Source: JAITWN01 sp034002745 (GTDB lineage: Bacteria > Pseudomonadota > Gammaproteobacteria > SZUA-140). From it: a stretch of DNA of 64,000 nt. The stretch lies in contig JAVEZY010000004.1 of NCBI GenBank assembly GCA_034002745.1, positions 62,001 through 126,000 on the forward strand, written 5' to 3'. A model generated the notes under the pieces. That model searched no databases and was not told the origin of the DNA. It saw nothing but the letters and a program-made list of their open reading frames with translations. Shown one piece after another: positions 25,853 to 34,070 of this stretch; position 1 is the first letter of the stretch, and the number at the start of each line of letters is the position of its first letter. The translations under genes were made by a program, and so were the position numbers.

Positions 25853-26833
25853 ATGGTACCGCTATCGATCCTCGACCTCGTGCGCGTTACGGAAGACACC
25901 GGTCCCCGCATCGCTCTCGATAATGCGCGCGATCTCGCCCGCCATGCGGAACGCTGGGGCTACCGGCGCCTGTGGGTCGCGGAACATCACAACATGCCCG
26001 GCATCGCCAGCGCGGCGACCGCGATCGCGATCGCTCATATCGCGGCGGGGACGATGTCGATCCGCGTCGGCGCGGGCGGGATCATGCTGCCGAACCATGC
26101 ACCGCTCATCGTCGCCGAACAGTTCGGCACGCTGGCACACCTGTTCCCCGGCCGCATCGATCTCGGGCTTGGCCGTGCGCCGGGAACCGATCAGGAGACG
26201 GTAAGGGCGCTGCGTCGCTCACCCGGCGCGGCGGACGCCTTCGCGCAGGATGTGCTCGAGCTGCAGTCGTACTTCGAACCCGAAGCCGCGCAGCGCCGCA
26301 TCCAGGCCGTGCCGGCGGCGGGGACGCGCGTGCCGCTGTGGATCCTCGGCTCGAGCAGCTTCGGCGCCGCGCTCGCTGCCGAACTCGGCCTGCCCTACGC
26401 TTTCGCCTCGCACTTCGCACCCGGCATGCTGGATTCCGCACTCGCGCTCTATCGTCATCGTTTCAAGCCGTCGGCGCAGCACGAGCGCCCCTATGCGATG
26501 GTGGGCGTGAACATCATCGCGGCTGCAAGCGACACCGAAGCGCGCCGGCTGTGGACCACACAGCAGATGTCGTTCGTCGAACTGTTCCGTGGCCGTCCAG
26601 GCCTCAGTCGCCGCCCCATCGACGACATCGAGAACTTCTGGTCTCCGGACGAGAAGACGCGCGTCTCGCAGATGCTCTCCTGCTCGATCGTCGGCTCTCC
26701 GGACACGGTGCGCGCAGGAATCGCGGAACTGGTGGACGAGACCGGCGCCGATGAACTGATCATCGTCTCGGACATCTACGAGCACGCGGCGCGCCTGCGC
26801 TCGTTCGAACTCATCGCCGAGGTGATCGCCTAG
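25853..26833 (+). CDS. LLM class flavin-dependent oxidoreductase (luciferase-like, YhbW type)
   Basis: 326 aa TIM-barrel flavoprotein of the bacterial-luciferase superfamily. Typical pieces are LARHAERWGYRRLWVAEHHNMPG, RVGAGGIMLPNH, FGTLAHLFPGRIDLGLGRAPG and VGSPDTVRAGI. Substrate unknown; probably uses FMN or F420-like cofactor, FMN being likelier here. GGGAGG sits four bases before the ATG. Stands alone between the phosphatase and the retropepsin trio; 26834-27098 holds nothing recognisable beyond a possible TATACT at 27039. Confidence 0.9.
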   Translation: MVPLSILDLVRVTEDTGPRIALDNARDLARHAERWGYRRLWVAEHHNMPGIASAATAIAIAHIAAGTMSIRVGAGGIMLPNHAPLIVAEQFGTLAHLFPGRIDLGLGRAPGTDQETVRALRRSPGAADAFAQDVLELQSYFEPEAAQRRIQAVPAAGTRVPLWILGSSSFGAALAAELGLPYAFASHFAPGMLDSALALYRHRFKPSAQHERPYAMVGVNIIAAASDTEARRLWTTQQMSFVELFRGRPGLSRRPIDDIENFWSPDEKTRVSQMLSCSIVGSPDTVRAGIAELVDETGADELIIVSDIYEHAARLRSFELIAEVIA

Positions 26834-27098
26834 CCGGTTCGAAGATCCTGAGCGGGCATATCCGGGCCCGCTTACCTTCCAAGGGACATCCGCAAGTACG
26901 TCGGCATCGGCGCCAGCGCTCCCGACCGTCCCCTGCACAGCGCCGTTCCGGGTCCTGGAGAGGAGAATCATCCGCTGTCGTCATTCGGCGACGCGGTTTC
27001 GCATCCGCAACGTCTTTTCGCGCCTGCCACCGGGCGACTATACTTTGCGTACTGTGCGCCTTCCAACAAGTTCCTCCTCTCACTACTTCAGCTGACAA

Positions 27099-27908
27099 GT
27101 GCGGATTTCTCGAGTCACGCAGACAGGCATTCTGTCGCTTTCGGTTTTCCTTGGCGCCTGCGCTTCCAATGACCTGCGGATCGAGCGCGAACTGGCGGCG
27201 GTCAATACGCATCTGGCGATGATCGACGCCCGGATTGCGCATCTCGAACAGCGTCAGCTCGAGCATCATGAAAGTCTGTCTCAGCAGCACCAGACGGCTT
27301 TTTCCTCACTCATGGAAACGACGATCGCGGAAGTCGATCGGCTGGTGCATCAGCGGCCCCCGGTGCCAATCCTGATCGGCAGCATTCTCACCGAGCAAAG
27401 CGAACCGGGGCAGCAGGCGGCGGATTCGTTACCCGCCGCCAAGCGCCGGACAATGATGGGCGACAAACAGGTGATCGGCAGCATCGAGCGTGTTCACCTC
27501 TCCCCTCCCGGCATGATGCTGGAAGCGCGCATCGACACCGGCGCCGAATCCTCCTCGATCGATGCCCGCGACATCACCGAGTTCAAGCGCGACGGCAACA
27601 CCTGGGTGCGCTTCCGCATCATGGACCACGACAACCAGACGACGGAGATCGAACGCCGTGTCGTCCGTCACGCCCGGATTCTGCAGTCATCCACCAGTGA
27701 AGCCGAGCGTCGTCCCGTCGTCCGGCTGCGGATCGCCATCGGCTCTCATGCCCAGGTCGCGGAGTTCACGCTTACCGATCGGGAACACCTGTCATACCCC
27801 ATTCTGATCGGCCGCAACGTGCTCAACGACGTCATGCTCGTGGACGTGAGCAGGACACATATCGCCCCGCTGGAAGGCGGGGCCAATGAAGACAGCAGCA
27901 CACGCTAA
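27099..27908 (+). CDS. Retropepsin-like aspartic protease lipoprotein (DUF785, 'ATP-dependent zinc protease' family)
   Basis: 269 aa. Lipoprotein signal ending FLGAC (Cys21), a coiled-coil-like segment (about 28-75), then the protease-like domain from about 125 with the active motif IDTGAESSSIDA (Asp146-Thr-Gly) and LIGRNVL near the end. The database name 'zinc protease' is misleading: the motif is that of a single-chain retropepsin half. First gene of a coupled trio: its TAA shares a base with the next ATG. GTG start; ribosome site weak. Confidence 0.85.
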   Translation: MRISRVTQTGILSLSVFLGACASNDLRIERELAAVNTHLAMIDARIAHLEQRQLEHHESLSQQHQTAFSSLMETTIAEVDRLVHQRPPVPILIGSILTEQSEPGQQAADSLPAAKRRTMMGDKQVIGSIERVHLSPPGMMLEARIDTGAESSSIDARDITEFKRDGNTWVRFRIMDHDNQTTEIERRVVRHARILQSSTSEAERRPVVRLRIAIGSHAQVAEFTLTDREHLSYPILIGRNVLNDVMLVDVSRTHIAPLEGGANEDSSTR

Positions 27909-29416
27909 TGTCTGACTCCATCTTCCGCGGGCTGATTCTTCTGCTGATCCTTGCCGGTCTGCTGACGGCATGGCTGCGCCATGCCGACACTGGCATGCCC
28001 TTTCTTCCGGGCGAACAGGCATCGACCTGGATCGTCGAAGCGAAGGTCGACTTCGTGGCCGACGGTCCGGTCATGCTGAGCCTGAACATCCCCGACAATC
28101 CCCCGGCCTTCCGCGTACTTTCCGAACAGACCGCATCGCCCGGCTACGGCTTTTCAATCGTTGAGCAGGACGGGCGGCGGCGCGGTGAATGGTCGGTTCG
28201 AAGTGCGCATGGTCCGCAGACGCTGTATTACAAAGTCCACGTGGTTCCCGACCGGGACATGGTGGATTCGAGCCCGCTCCCGCCGGCAACGGGACGCGAC
28301 GTGTTCTGGGAAGAACCCGAGGCGACGGCGGCCCGGCAGTTGATCGCCAGCGCCCGTGCACGCTCCAGCACCCCGGAAAGCCTGGCACGCGAGATCATCC
28401 GCGAGCTCACCAGCAGCGATCCCTCGCAGAACGCGACGCTCCTGCTGGCGAACCGGCAGCGCGTCACCCTCATCGAACTGCTGCTGACCGATGCCGGCAT
28501 CCCGGCACGCATTTCGATGGGACTGCTGCTTCAGGACGCGCGGCGCAACCAGAGCCTGACGCCGGTGATTGAGATCTTCACTGGAGATCGCTGGCTGGCG
28601 TTCGATCCGGCGACCGGCCGTCAGGGAACTCCCGACAATCTGCTGCTGTGGCATCGGGGTGACCGCTTCCTCACCGACCTGGTCGGCGGCTCCGGCACTC
28701 ACGTCAGCTTCTCCATGATCCGCCGCGCCATGTCGCTGGAAGGGCTGGCATCAGCCTCCGCAGGAGCGGACCGTTTCCGCCTGCTCAGCATCCATCAGCT
28801 GCCGATCGAGCAACAGAGCGTTTTCAAACTGCTCCTCTTGTTTCCGATCGCGGCGCTGGTGACGGTGTTCATGCGTATACTGATCGGCCTGCGAACCTCC
28901 GGCACCTTCATGCCGATCCTGATCGCGTTCGCCTTTCTGCAGACTTCGCTGCTGCCGGGGCTGACCAGCTTCCTCACCATCGTCGGCATCGGCCTGCTGC
29001 TGCGCAGCTATCTGTCACACCTCAATCTGCTGCTCGTCGCCCGCATCGCGACCATCATCGTCATCGTCATCTTCCTGATAGCGGCGATGAGTCTCATCGG
29101 CTATCACCTCGGCTTCAGCGCCGGGATGACAATCGCCTTCTTCCCGATCGTCATCATCGCCTGGACCATCGAGCGCATGTCGATCCTGTGGGAAGAGGAA
29201 GGTCCGCGAGAGGTGTTCATTCAGGGAACAGGCAGCATTATCGTGGCCATCGCCGCCTTCGTATTGATGCGCAACCCGGTGGTCGGCCATCTCAGCTTCA
29301 ATTTCCCCGAGCTCAACCTGGTGGTGATCGCCTTGATCATGCTCATCGGCAAGTACACCGGCTACCGCCTGCTCGAGCTGCGTCGCTTCCGCGCCATGGA
29401 GGAGCAAGCCCCATGA
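27908..29416 (+). CDS. Inactive transglutaminase-like protein with C-terminal multi-TM domain
   Basis: 502 aa. One N-terminal TM helix (about 7-23), a periplasmic region, a transglutaminase-like core around 150-260 where the usual catalytic Cys position is not Cys (NRQRVTLIELLLTDAGIPAR), then about seven TM helices from residue 300. This matches the conserved 'inactive transglutaminase, 7TM' family found beside retropepsin-like and ATP-grasp genes. Starts one base into the previous stop and ends with an ATGA overlap to the next gene, so the three are made together. Confidence 0.85.
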   Translation: MSDSIFRGLILLLILAGLLTAWLRHADTGMPFLPGEQASTWIVEAKVDFVADGPVMLSLNIPDNPPAFRVLSEQTASPGYGFSIVEQDGRRRGEWSVRSAHGPQTLYYKVHVVPDRDMVDSSPLPPATGRDVFWEEPEATAARQLIASARARSSTPESLAREIIRELTSSDPSQNATLLLANRQRVTLIELLLTDAGIPARISMGLLLQDARRNQSLTPVIEIFTGDRWLAFDPATGRQGTPDNLLLWHRGDRFLTDLVGGSGTHVSFSMIRRAMSLEGLASASAGADRFRLLSIHQLPIEQQSVFKLLLLFPIAALVTVFMRILIGLRTSGTFMPILIAFAFLQTSLLPGLTSFLTIVGIGLLLRSYLSHLNLLLVARIATIIVIVIFLIAAMSLIGYHLGFSAGMTIAFFPIVIIAWTIERMSILWEEEGPREVFIQGTGSIIVAIAAFVLMRNPVVGHLSFNFPELNLVVIALIMLIGKYTGYRLLELRRFRAMEEQAP

Positions 29417-30426
29417 GGGGCTGGTCGAATCCCGCGCGACTGAAGGCCCTGGGTGTCATGGGCATGAACTGCCGGAACATCGAGTTCGTGAGCAGATACA
29501 ATGACCGCCGCCTTTATCCCCTGGTAGACGACAAGCTCAAGACCAAGCTCCTCGCGCACGACCACGGGCTGGCGACCCCGGCCCTGCGCTCCGTAATCCG
29601 GCGGCAACACGAGATCCGCCAGCTCGGGCAGCGGCTGGAAGGGCTGGACGGCTTCGCCATCAAGCCGGCGCGCGGCTCGGGCGGCAAGGGAATACTGGTG
29701 GTGAGCGGGCGGCGCGGCGACCGCTTCGTGAAAGCCTCAGGCAAAGAGGTCACCATCGATGATCTCGGCCGCCATATGTCGAACGTGATCGCCGGCCTGC
29801 ACTCTCTGGCCGGGACGCCGGACGTGGCGATCATCGAAGACCTCATCCGCCTGGATCCACACTTCGACGGCTACTCCCATGAGGGCATACCCGACATCCG
29901 CATCATCGTTTTCCGGGGCTACCCGGTGATGGCGATGCTGCGCCTGGCGACACACGCCTCCGACGGCAAGGCCAATCTGCATCAGGGCGCGGTCGGCGTC
30001 GGACTCGACATGGCCACGGGAGACGGTATTCACGCGGTGCATTTCGGCCATCGCATCCACACCCATCCCGACACCGGCATGGCCCTCGACCGCATCGTTA
30101 CACCTTACTGGCGCACTCTCCTGACACTCGCGGCACGATGTTACGAGATGACAGGGCTGGGCTATATCGGTGCGGATATCGTGCTCGACCGGGACCGCGG
30201 ACCCGCGCTCCTGGAGCTCAATGCGCGCCCGGGGCTATCGATCCAGGTCGCCAACGGCTCCGGTCTGCTGCCCAGGCTGCGCCACATCGAAGCACTGACC
30301 CAGACCCGCTCGCCCGAACAGCGCGCCGACTATTCGATGGGCGTCTTCGCCAGCCGCGGTACGCGGCAAGATGCCGGCGAATTGAGCGCGGGTCGCGCCG
30401 GGGACACTAGAAAATCGGTGGGTTGA
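29413..30426 (+). CDS. Alpha-L-glutamate ligase-like ATP-grasp protein (RimK-related)
   Basis: 337 aa. ATP-grasp fold with FAIKPARGSGGKGI (nucleotide-binding loop), IIEDLI, DIRIIVF, and the metal/active site ADIVLDRDRGPALLELNARPG. RimK-type enzymes join amino acids, often glutamate, to a peptide or protein end; the acceptor here is unknown. GGAG stands about eight bases before the ATG. Last of the trio with the retropepsin and the TG/7TM protein. The 248 bp that follow show no gene. Confidence 0.88.
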   Translation: MRGWSNPARLKALGVMGMNCRNIEFVSRYNDRRLYPLVDDKLKTKLLAHDHGLATPALRSVIRRQHEIRQLGQRLEGLDGFAIKPARGSGGKGILVVSGRRGDRFVKASGKEVTIDDLGRHMSNVIAGLHSLAGTPDVAIIEDLIRLDPHFDGYSHEGIPDIRIIVFRGYPVMAMLRLATHASDGKANLHQGAVGVGLDMATGDGIHAVHFGHRIHTHPDTGMALDRIVTPYWRTLLTLAARCYEMTGLGYIGADIVLDRDRGPALLELNARPGLSIQVANGSGLLPRLRHIEALTQTRSPEQRADYSMGVFASRGTRQDAGELSAGRAGDTRKSVG

Positions 30427-30674
30427 CGCGGCCAAACGGCCCTTCATTCCCCGTCCCTGATCTCCCTTCTGTCATTCCGCCCTCCTGTATTCGCTCCCGG
30501 CGGTCAGGGCCGTGCCTCCTCGACGTCGCACGAGCGGGCAGCCAGCGTTGATCCTCAGGCCGCTCGGACACGCCCGAATGTCTTCCAGCCGCCTCACCGA
30601 ACGCTGCCGGCACGAGGAACCCGGCAGGTGGACAAGTCAGATCCGATGTACGACCATGATCTTCTGATCGAGAA

Positions 30675-30983
30675 ATGATTGAGGCCACAGTGGATCAACA
30701 GGACATCGCCGGACTGGAAGTAACAAGCGAACTGCGGGCGCTCATCGGCCGGCGCGTGCGCTACAAGGGTGAGCTCTACGAAGTCTTCGAGATCCTCGAG
30801 CATGATCCCCTGGCCCTGGTTCTGCAGAACGAGGCCCATCTGCACATCCAGCCGGACCAGCATGGTGAAGCACATCGTCGCGTGCCGGAAACCGTCACCG
30901 TGCCCATTGCTCTGAACGAGACGGCCGAACCGGATTTCGACGAAATGCAGATCGAACTGCTGGAGGAAGCTCCGCCCGCCTGA
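30675..30983 (+). CDS. Hypothetical conserved-looking protein, 102 aa
   Basis: Not assigned to a family. Acidic soluble protein with a small beta-rich centre (LIGRRVRYKGELYEVFEIL) of the kind seen in short nucleic-acid or cofactor-binding proteins, and an acidic C-terminus. The ATG at 30675 is used; a GTG at 30690 with GAGG five bases upstream is a good alternative. Converges with kdsB 16 bp away. Confidence 0.55.
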   Translation: MIEATVDQQDIAGLEVTSELRALIGRRVRYKGELYEVFEILEHDPLALVLQNEAHLHIQPDQHGEAHRRVPETVTVPIALNETAEPDFDEMQIELLEEAPPA

Positions 30984-30999
30984 GACCAGTCCGCCGCCC

Positions 31000-31776
31000 T
31001 CAGCCCGCCGGACCGCTCCCCTCGACCGCGACCCGCAGGGCTGTAAGGTCCTCTTCGGTATCGATTCCCGGTCCGGGACGGACATGCGCCACTTCCACCC
31101 GTATGACTCGGCCGTGCCACAGCGCACGCAGCTGTTCCAGTGCCTCCGTGCGCTCGAGCATGCATGGCGTCCAGCCAACGAACTCCTGCAGGAAGCCGGC
31201 CCGATAGGCGTAGAGGCCGATATGCCGCAGGTACGCGGCGTCGCCTTCGGGCATGACGCCCGGCGCGCGCGCGAATGCATCCCGCGCCCAGGGAATCGGC
31301 GCGCGACTGAAATAGAGCGCGTGGCCGCGTGCATTCACCACCACTTTCACCACATTGGGATCGAACAGTTCCGCCGCCTCGCGGATCGGCGCGCACAGCG
31401 TCGCGATCGAGACCTCGGCATCCTCCGCGATGGCGCGCGCAACCTGATCGAGCAGCGCCGCGGGCATCTGCGGCTCATCACACTGCAGGTTGACCACGAT
31501 GTGGTCATCAGCCAGTCCGACAACGCGGGCAACCTCGGCGATGCGATCGGTACCCGAGGCATGCTGCGTGCCCGTTATGCAGACCTCAGCGCCGAATTCG
31601 CGAGCGACAGTGGCGACGCGTTCATCGTCGGTGGCGACGATCACCCGCTCTGCCCCGCTTTCACGCGCCAGGCGCCAGGCGTGCTCGACCAGCGTCCGTC
31701 CGGCGATCAGACGCAGAGGCTTGCCCGGCAGGCGGCTGGCGCCGTAGCGCGCGGGAATGACAACGGTATAACTCAT
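31000..31776 (-). CDS. kdsB: 3-deoxy-manno-octulosonate cytidylyltransferase
   Basis: Activates KDO as CMP-KDO for lipopolysaccharide inner core. 258 aa. Shows VIPARYGASRLPGKPL, VATDDERV, MTGT-like CITGTQHASGTDRIAEV, VVNLQCDEP and the C-terminal GIDTEEDL. It overlaps the upstream ycaR by four bases (ATGA), continuing the lpxK-ycaR-kdsB order common in Gammaproteobacteria. Confidence 0.97.
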   Translation of the reverse strand: MSYTVVIPARYGASRLPGKPLRLIAGRTLVEHAWRLARESGAERVIVATDDERVATVAREFGAEVCITGTQHASGTDRIAEVARVVGLADDHIVVNLQCDEPQMPAALLDQVARAIAEDAEVSIATLCAPIREAAELFDPNVVKVVVNARGHALYFSRAPIPWARDAFARAPGVMPEGDAAYLRHIGLYAYRAGFLQEFVGWTPCMLERTEALEQLRALWHGRVIRVEVAHVRPGPGIDTEEDLTALRVAVEGSGPAG

Positions 31777-31952
31777 ACTTCCTCTTCGGGATCCAGCCGT
31801 CGCGCCTCGTCCTCCAGCATGACCGGGATGTCGTTGCGAATCGGATAGGCGAGCCGGTCCGCCTTGCAGACCAGTTCCGCGGCGTCCTTGCGATATACCA
31901 GCGGTCCCTTGCAGACCGGACAGGCAAGTATATCCAACAGTTTCTTGTCCAT
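31773..31952 (-). CDS. ycaR: Trm112-like small zinc-ribbon protein
   Basis: 59 aa, found between lpxK and kdsB. Sequence runs MDKKLLDILACPVCKGPL then LVCKADRLAYPIRNDIPVML, the Trm112/UPF0434 pattern with Cys11, Cys14 and Cys29 as possible zinc ligands. In eukaryotes Trm112 activates methyltransferases; the bacterial role is unsettled. The stop overlaps the kdsB start (ATGA). Confidence 0.93.
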   Translation of the reverse strand: MDKKLLDILACPVCKGPLVYRKDAAELVCKADRLAYPIRNDIPVMLEDEARRLDPEEEV

Positions 31953-31967
31953 CGCTTCTCTCCTGAA

Positions 31968-32981
31968 TCAGTCCGATATGGTGGCCGCGCCCGCGCGACC
32001 GCCACCGGCTTCACGCAGCGCTCCCAGCACGCGCGGCGCAAGACGCTCGTGAGGCTGCGCCTCGACGGGCAGATACCAGCAGTCCTCGCCACAGAAACGG
32101 CGGCACTTCACGGCGTCCTTCTCGGTCATGAACACCGGCAGCTCATCGCCGAAAGCGAGATCCTCAGCAGTGTATGCGTGATGATCGGGAAAGGGATGTT
32201 CGATGACCGTGAATCCGAGTTGCCTGAGCTGGCGGAAGAAGCGTTCCGGATGACCAATCCCCGCCACCGCGTGCACATGCCGCCTGGGAAAGCTCTCCGG
32301 CGCCTGCGCGGTTTCATCGCGCCGCACATTGCGCAACTCTCCCGGATGCATGGTCATGGGGAATTCGCGACGCAGCGCCGTGCCGCCATTCACCACCAGG
32401 AAATCGGCCCGCGACAGACGCGACACCGGCTCGCGCAGCGGGCCGGCGGGAAGGCAGAAGCGGTTCCCGAAGCGACGCACGCCATCGATGACCACGATCT
32501 CGATGTCCCGCTCCAGCGCATAGTGCTGCAGCCCATCGTCGGACACCACCACGTCGACATCGTTGTAGCGCAGCAATGCCTCGGCCGCTGCCACCCGGTC
32601 GGGTCCCACAGCGACCGGGCAACGTGCCCGGCGGGCGATCACCACCGGCTCGTCACCGACCATGTCGGGATCGCTGTCGGGGCGCACCTGCTGCGGCCAG
32701 TGCCGGGCGCGACCGCGATAACCGCGCGATACCACGCCAGGGCGGTAGCCTTCACTGCGCAACAGTTCCACCAGCCAGATGACGAGCGGCGTCTTGCCGG
32801 TGCCACCGACGGTGATGTTGCCGACGACGATGACCGGCGCGGCGACCCGGCGCCGGCGCAGAACGCCGGCCCGGTAGGCGGCGTACCTCAGCACGATGAT
32901 GCCTCGATAGAGCCAGGAAAGCGGACGCAGCAGGACCGTCAGGCCGCTCGCGTCATACCAGCCGTCGGTTACGGCCTTCAC
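31968..32981 (-). CDS. lpxK: Tetraacyldisaccharide 4'-kinase
   Basis: Phosphorylates the lipid A precursor at the 4' position at the inner membrane. 337 aa. N-terminal membrane-interacting helix, Walker A in VGNITVGGTGKTP, then VSRGYRG, VVSDDGLQHY and HPFPDHHAYTAEDL. It begins with GTG at 32981, overlapping the exbD stop as GTGA, so translation is coupled. Confidence 0.96.
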   Translation of the reverse strand: MKAVTDGWYDASGLTVLLRPLSWLYRGIIVLRYAAYRAGVLRRRRVAAPVIVVGNITVGGTGKTPLVIWLVELLRSEGYRPGVVSRGYRGRARHWPQQVRPDSDPDMVGDEPVVIARRARCPVAVGPDRVAAAEALLRYNDVDVVVSDDGLQHYALERDIEIVVIDGVRRFGNRFCLPAGPLREPVSRLSRADFLVVNGGTALRREFPMTMHPGELRNVRRDETAQAPESFPRRHVHAVAGIGHPERFFRQLRQLGFTVIEHPFPDHHAYTAEDLAFGDELPVFMTEKDAVKCRRFCGEDCWYLPVEAQPHERLAPRVLGALREAGGGRAGAATISD

Positions 32982-33394
32982 GGCTCCGGATCGCGCGTGG
33001 CGAGCGAAACGTGGAGGATGCCGGCCTGGCGCGCGGCATCCATGGCGGTGATCACCGCCTGATGCGGGGTCTGTGCGTCGGCGCTGATGAGCACGGTCAC
33101 GCCCTCTGCGTCGCCGATCTCCTGCTCGAGCGCGTCACGCAGGGTCTGGGCCTGGCGGTTGACGAGCAGGCGCCCTTCGACGAAATACCGCCCTTCCACA
33201 TCGACGATCACGCTGACGGTGTTGCGGTCCTGTTCCTGCGGCGCCGCCGTCGCCTCCGGCAGGTCGATGGTGATCTCCGTGTCCTTGGTGAAGGTGGTCG
33301 ACACCATGAAGAAAATAAGCAGCAGGAAAACCACGTCGATCAGCGGCGTCAGGCTGATCTCGGGATCCTCCCGTCGGCGCTGGCGCAGATTCAT
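32978..33394 (-). CDS. exbD: ExbD/TolR family transport energiser
   Basis: 138 aa. Single TM helix near the N-terminus (LTPLIDVVFLLLIFFMVSTTF) with the essential Asp, followed by a periplasmic domain. With ExbB it uses the proton gradient to drive an outer-membrane process. Located between comEC and lpxK, as in Pseudomonas, where the ExbBD pair is not the TonB-iron set. Its target there and here is unknown. Overlaps exbB (ATGA) and lpxK. Confidence 0.93.
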   Translation of the reverse strand: MNLRQRRREDPEISLTPLIDVVFLLLIFFMVSTTFTKDTEITIDLPEATAAPQEQDRNTVSVIVDVEGRYFVEGRLLVNRQAQTLRDALEQEIGDAEGVTVLISADAQTPHQAVITAMDAARQAGILHVSLATRDPEP

Positions 33395-34017
33395 GCTTCG
33401 GCAGGCTCGGCGGCGCGCTCGCCGTGCAGGATCTCGATCATCTTCAGCGCCTGCTGCTCCATCGTCACCACCAGCTCATCGACCCGGGCGCGGAAAAAGC
33501 GATAGAACATCAGCGAAGGGATGGCGACGCTCAGCCCCGCCACCGTGGTGATCAATGCCTCGGAAATGCCGCCGGCAAGGACCGCGGTGTTTCCGGTGCC
33601 CACCATGCTGATCGCGGTGAAGACCTTGATCATGCCGAGCACGGTGCCGAGCAGTCCGAGCAGCGGAGTGATTGCGGCGATGGTGCCGAGCGCATTGAGA
33701 TAGCGTTCGAGTTCGGACACCACGTGCCGGCCCGTCTCCTCGATGCTTTCCTTCATGATCTGACGATCCTCGTTGAGGTTCATCAGGCCGGCCGCGAGCA
33801 CTCTGCCGAGCGGAGACCCCGCGCGCAGTTCGGCGATATGTCGCGCATCGAGCTGGCCGCGCTTGGCCTGCTGCCAGATATCGCTCACCAGGCTGGGCGG
33901 CGCCACGCGCTTGCGCTGCAACGTCCAGATGCGTTCGACGATGATGGCGAGCGCCAGAATGGAACACAGGATGATGGGCAGCATGATCCAGCCGCCTGCC
34001 TTGATGAGTTCGAACAC
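33391..34017 (-). CDS. exbB: ExbB/TolQ family proton channel
   Basis: 208 aa with three TM helices; conserved NALGTIAAITPLLGLLGTVLGMIKVF and ALITTVAGLSVAIPSLMFY include the channel Thr. GTG at 34017 is chosen because GAGGGATCAGG precedes it and gives the usual length; an ATG at 34074 would add 19 residues. Partner of exbD, coupled by ATGA. Confidence 0.93.
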   Translation of the reverse strand: MFELIKAGGWIMLPIILCSILALAIIVERIWTLQRKRVAPPSLVSDIWQQAKRGQLDARHIAELRAGSPLGRVLAAGLMNLNEDRQIMKESIEETGRHVVSELERYLNALGTIAAITPLLGLLGTVLGMIKVFTAISMVGTGNTAVLAGGISEALITTVAGLSVAIPSLMFYRFFRARVDELVVTMEQQALKMIEILHGERAAEPAEA

Positions 34018-34070
34018 CCTGATCCCTCGCTTGTGAGTCCCGAAATGGCTGCCGGCTATGATACTGGATT

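Noticed and set aside
26834..27098. Possible gene between the luciferase-like gene and the retropepsin gene
   Set aside because: Short frames without similarity or ribosome sites; best explained as a promoter region.
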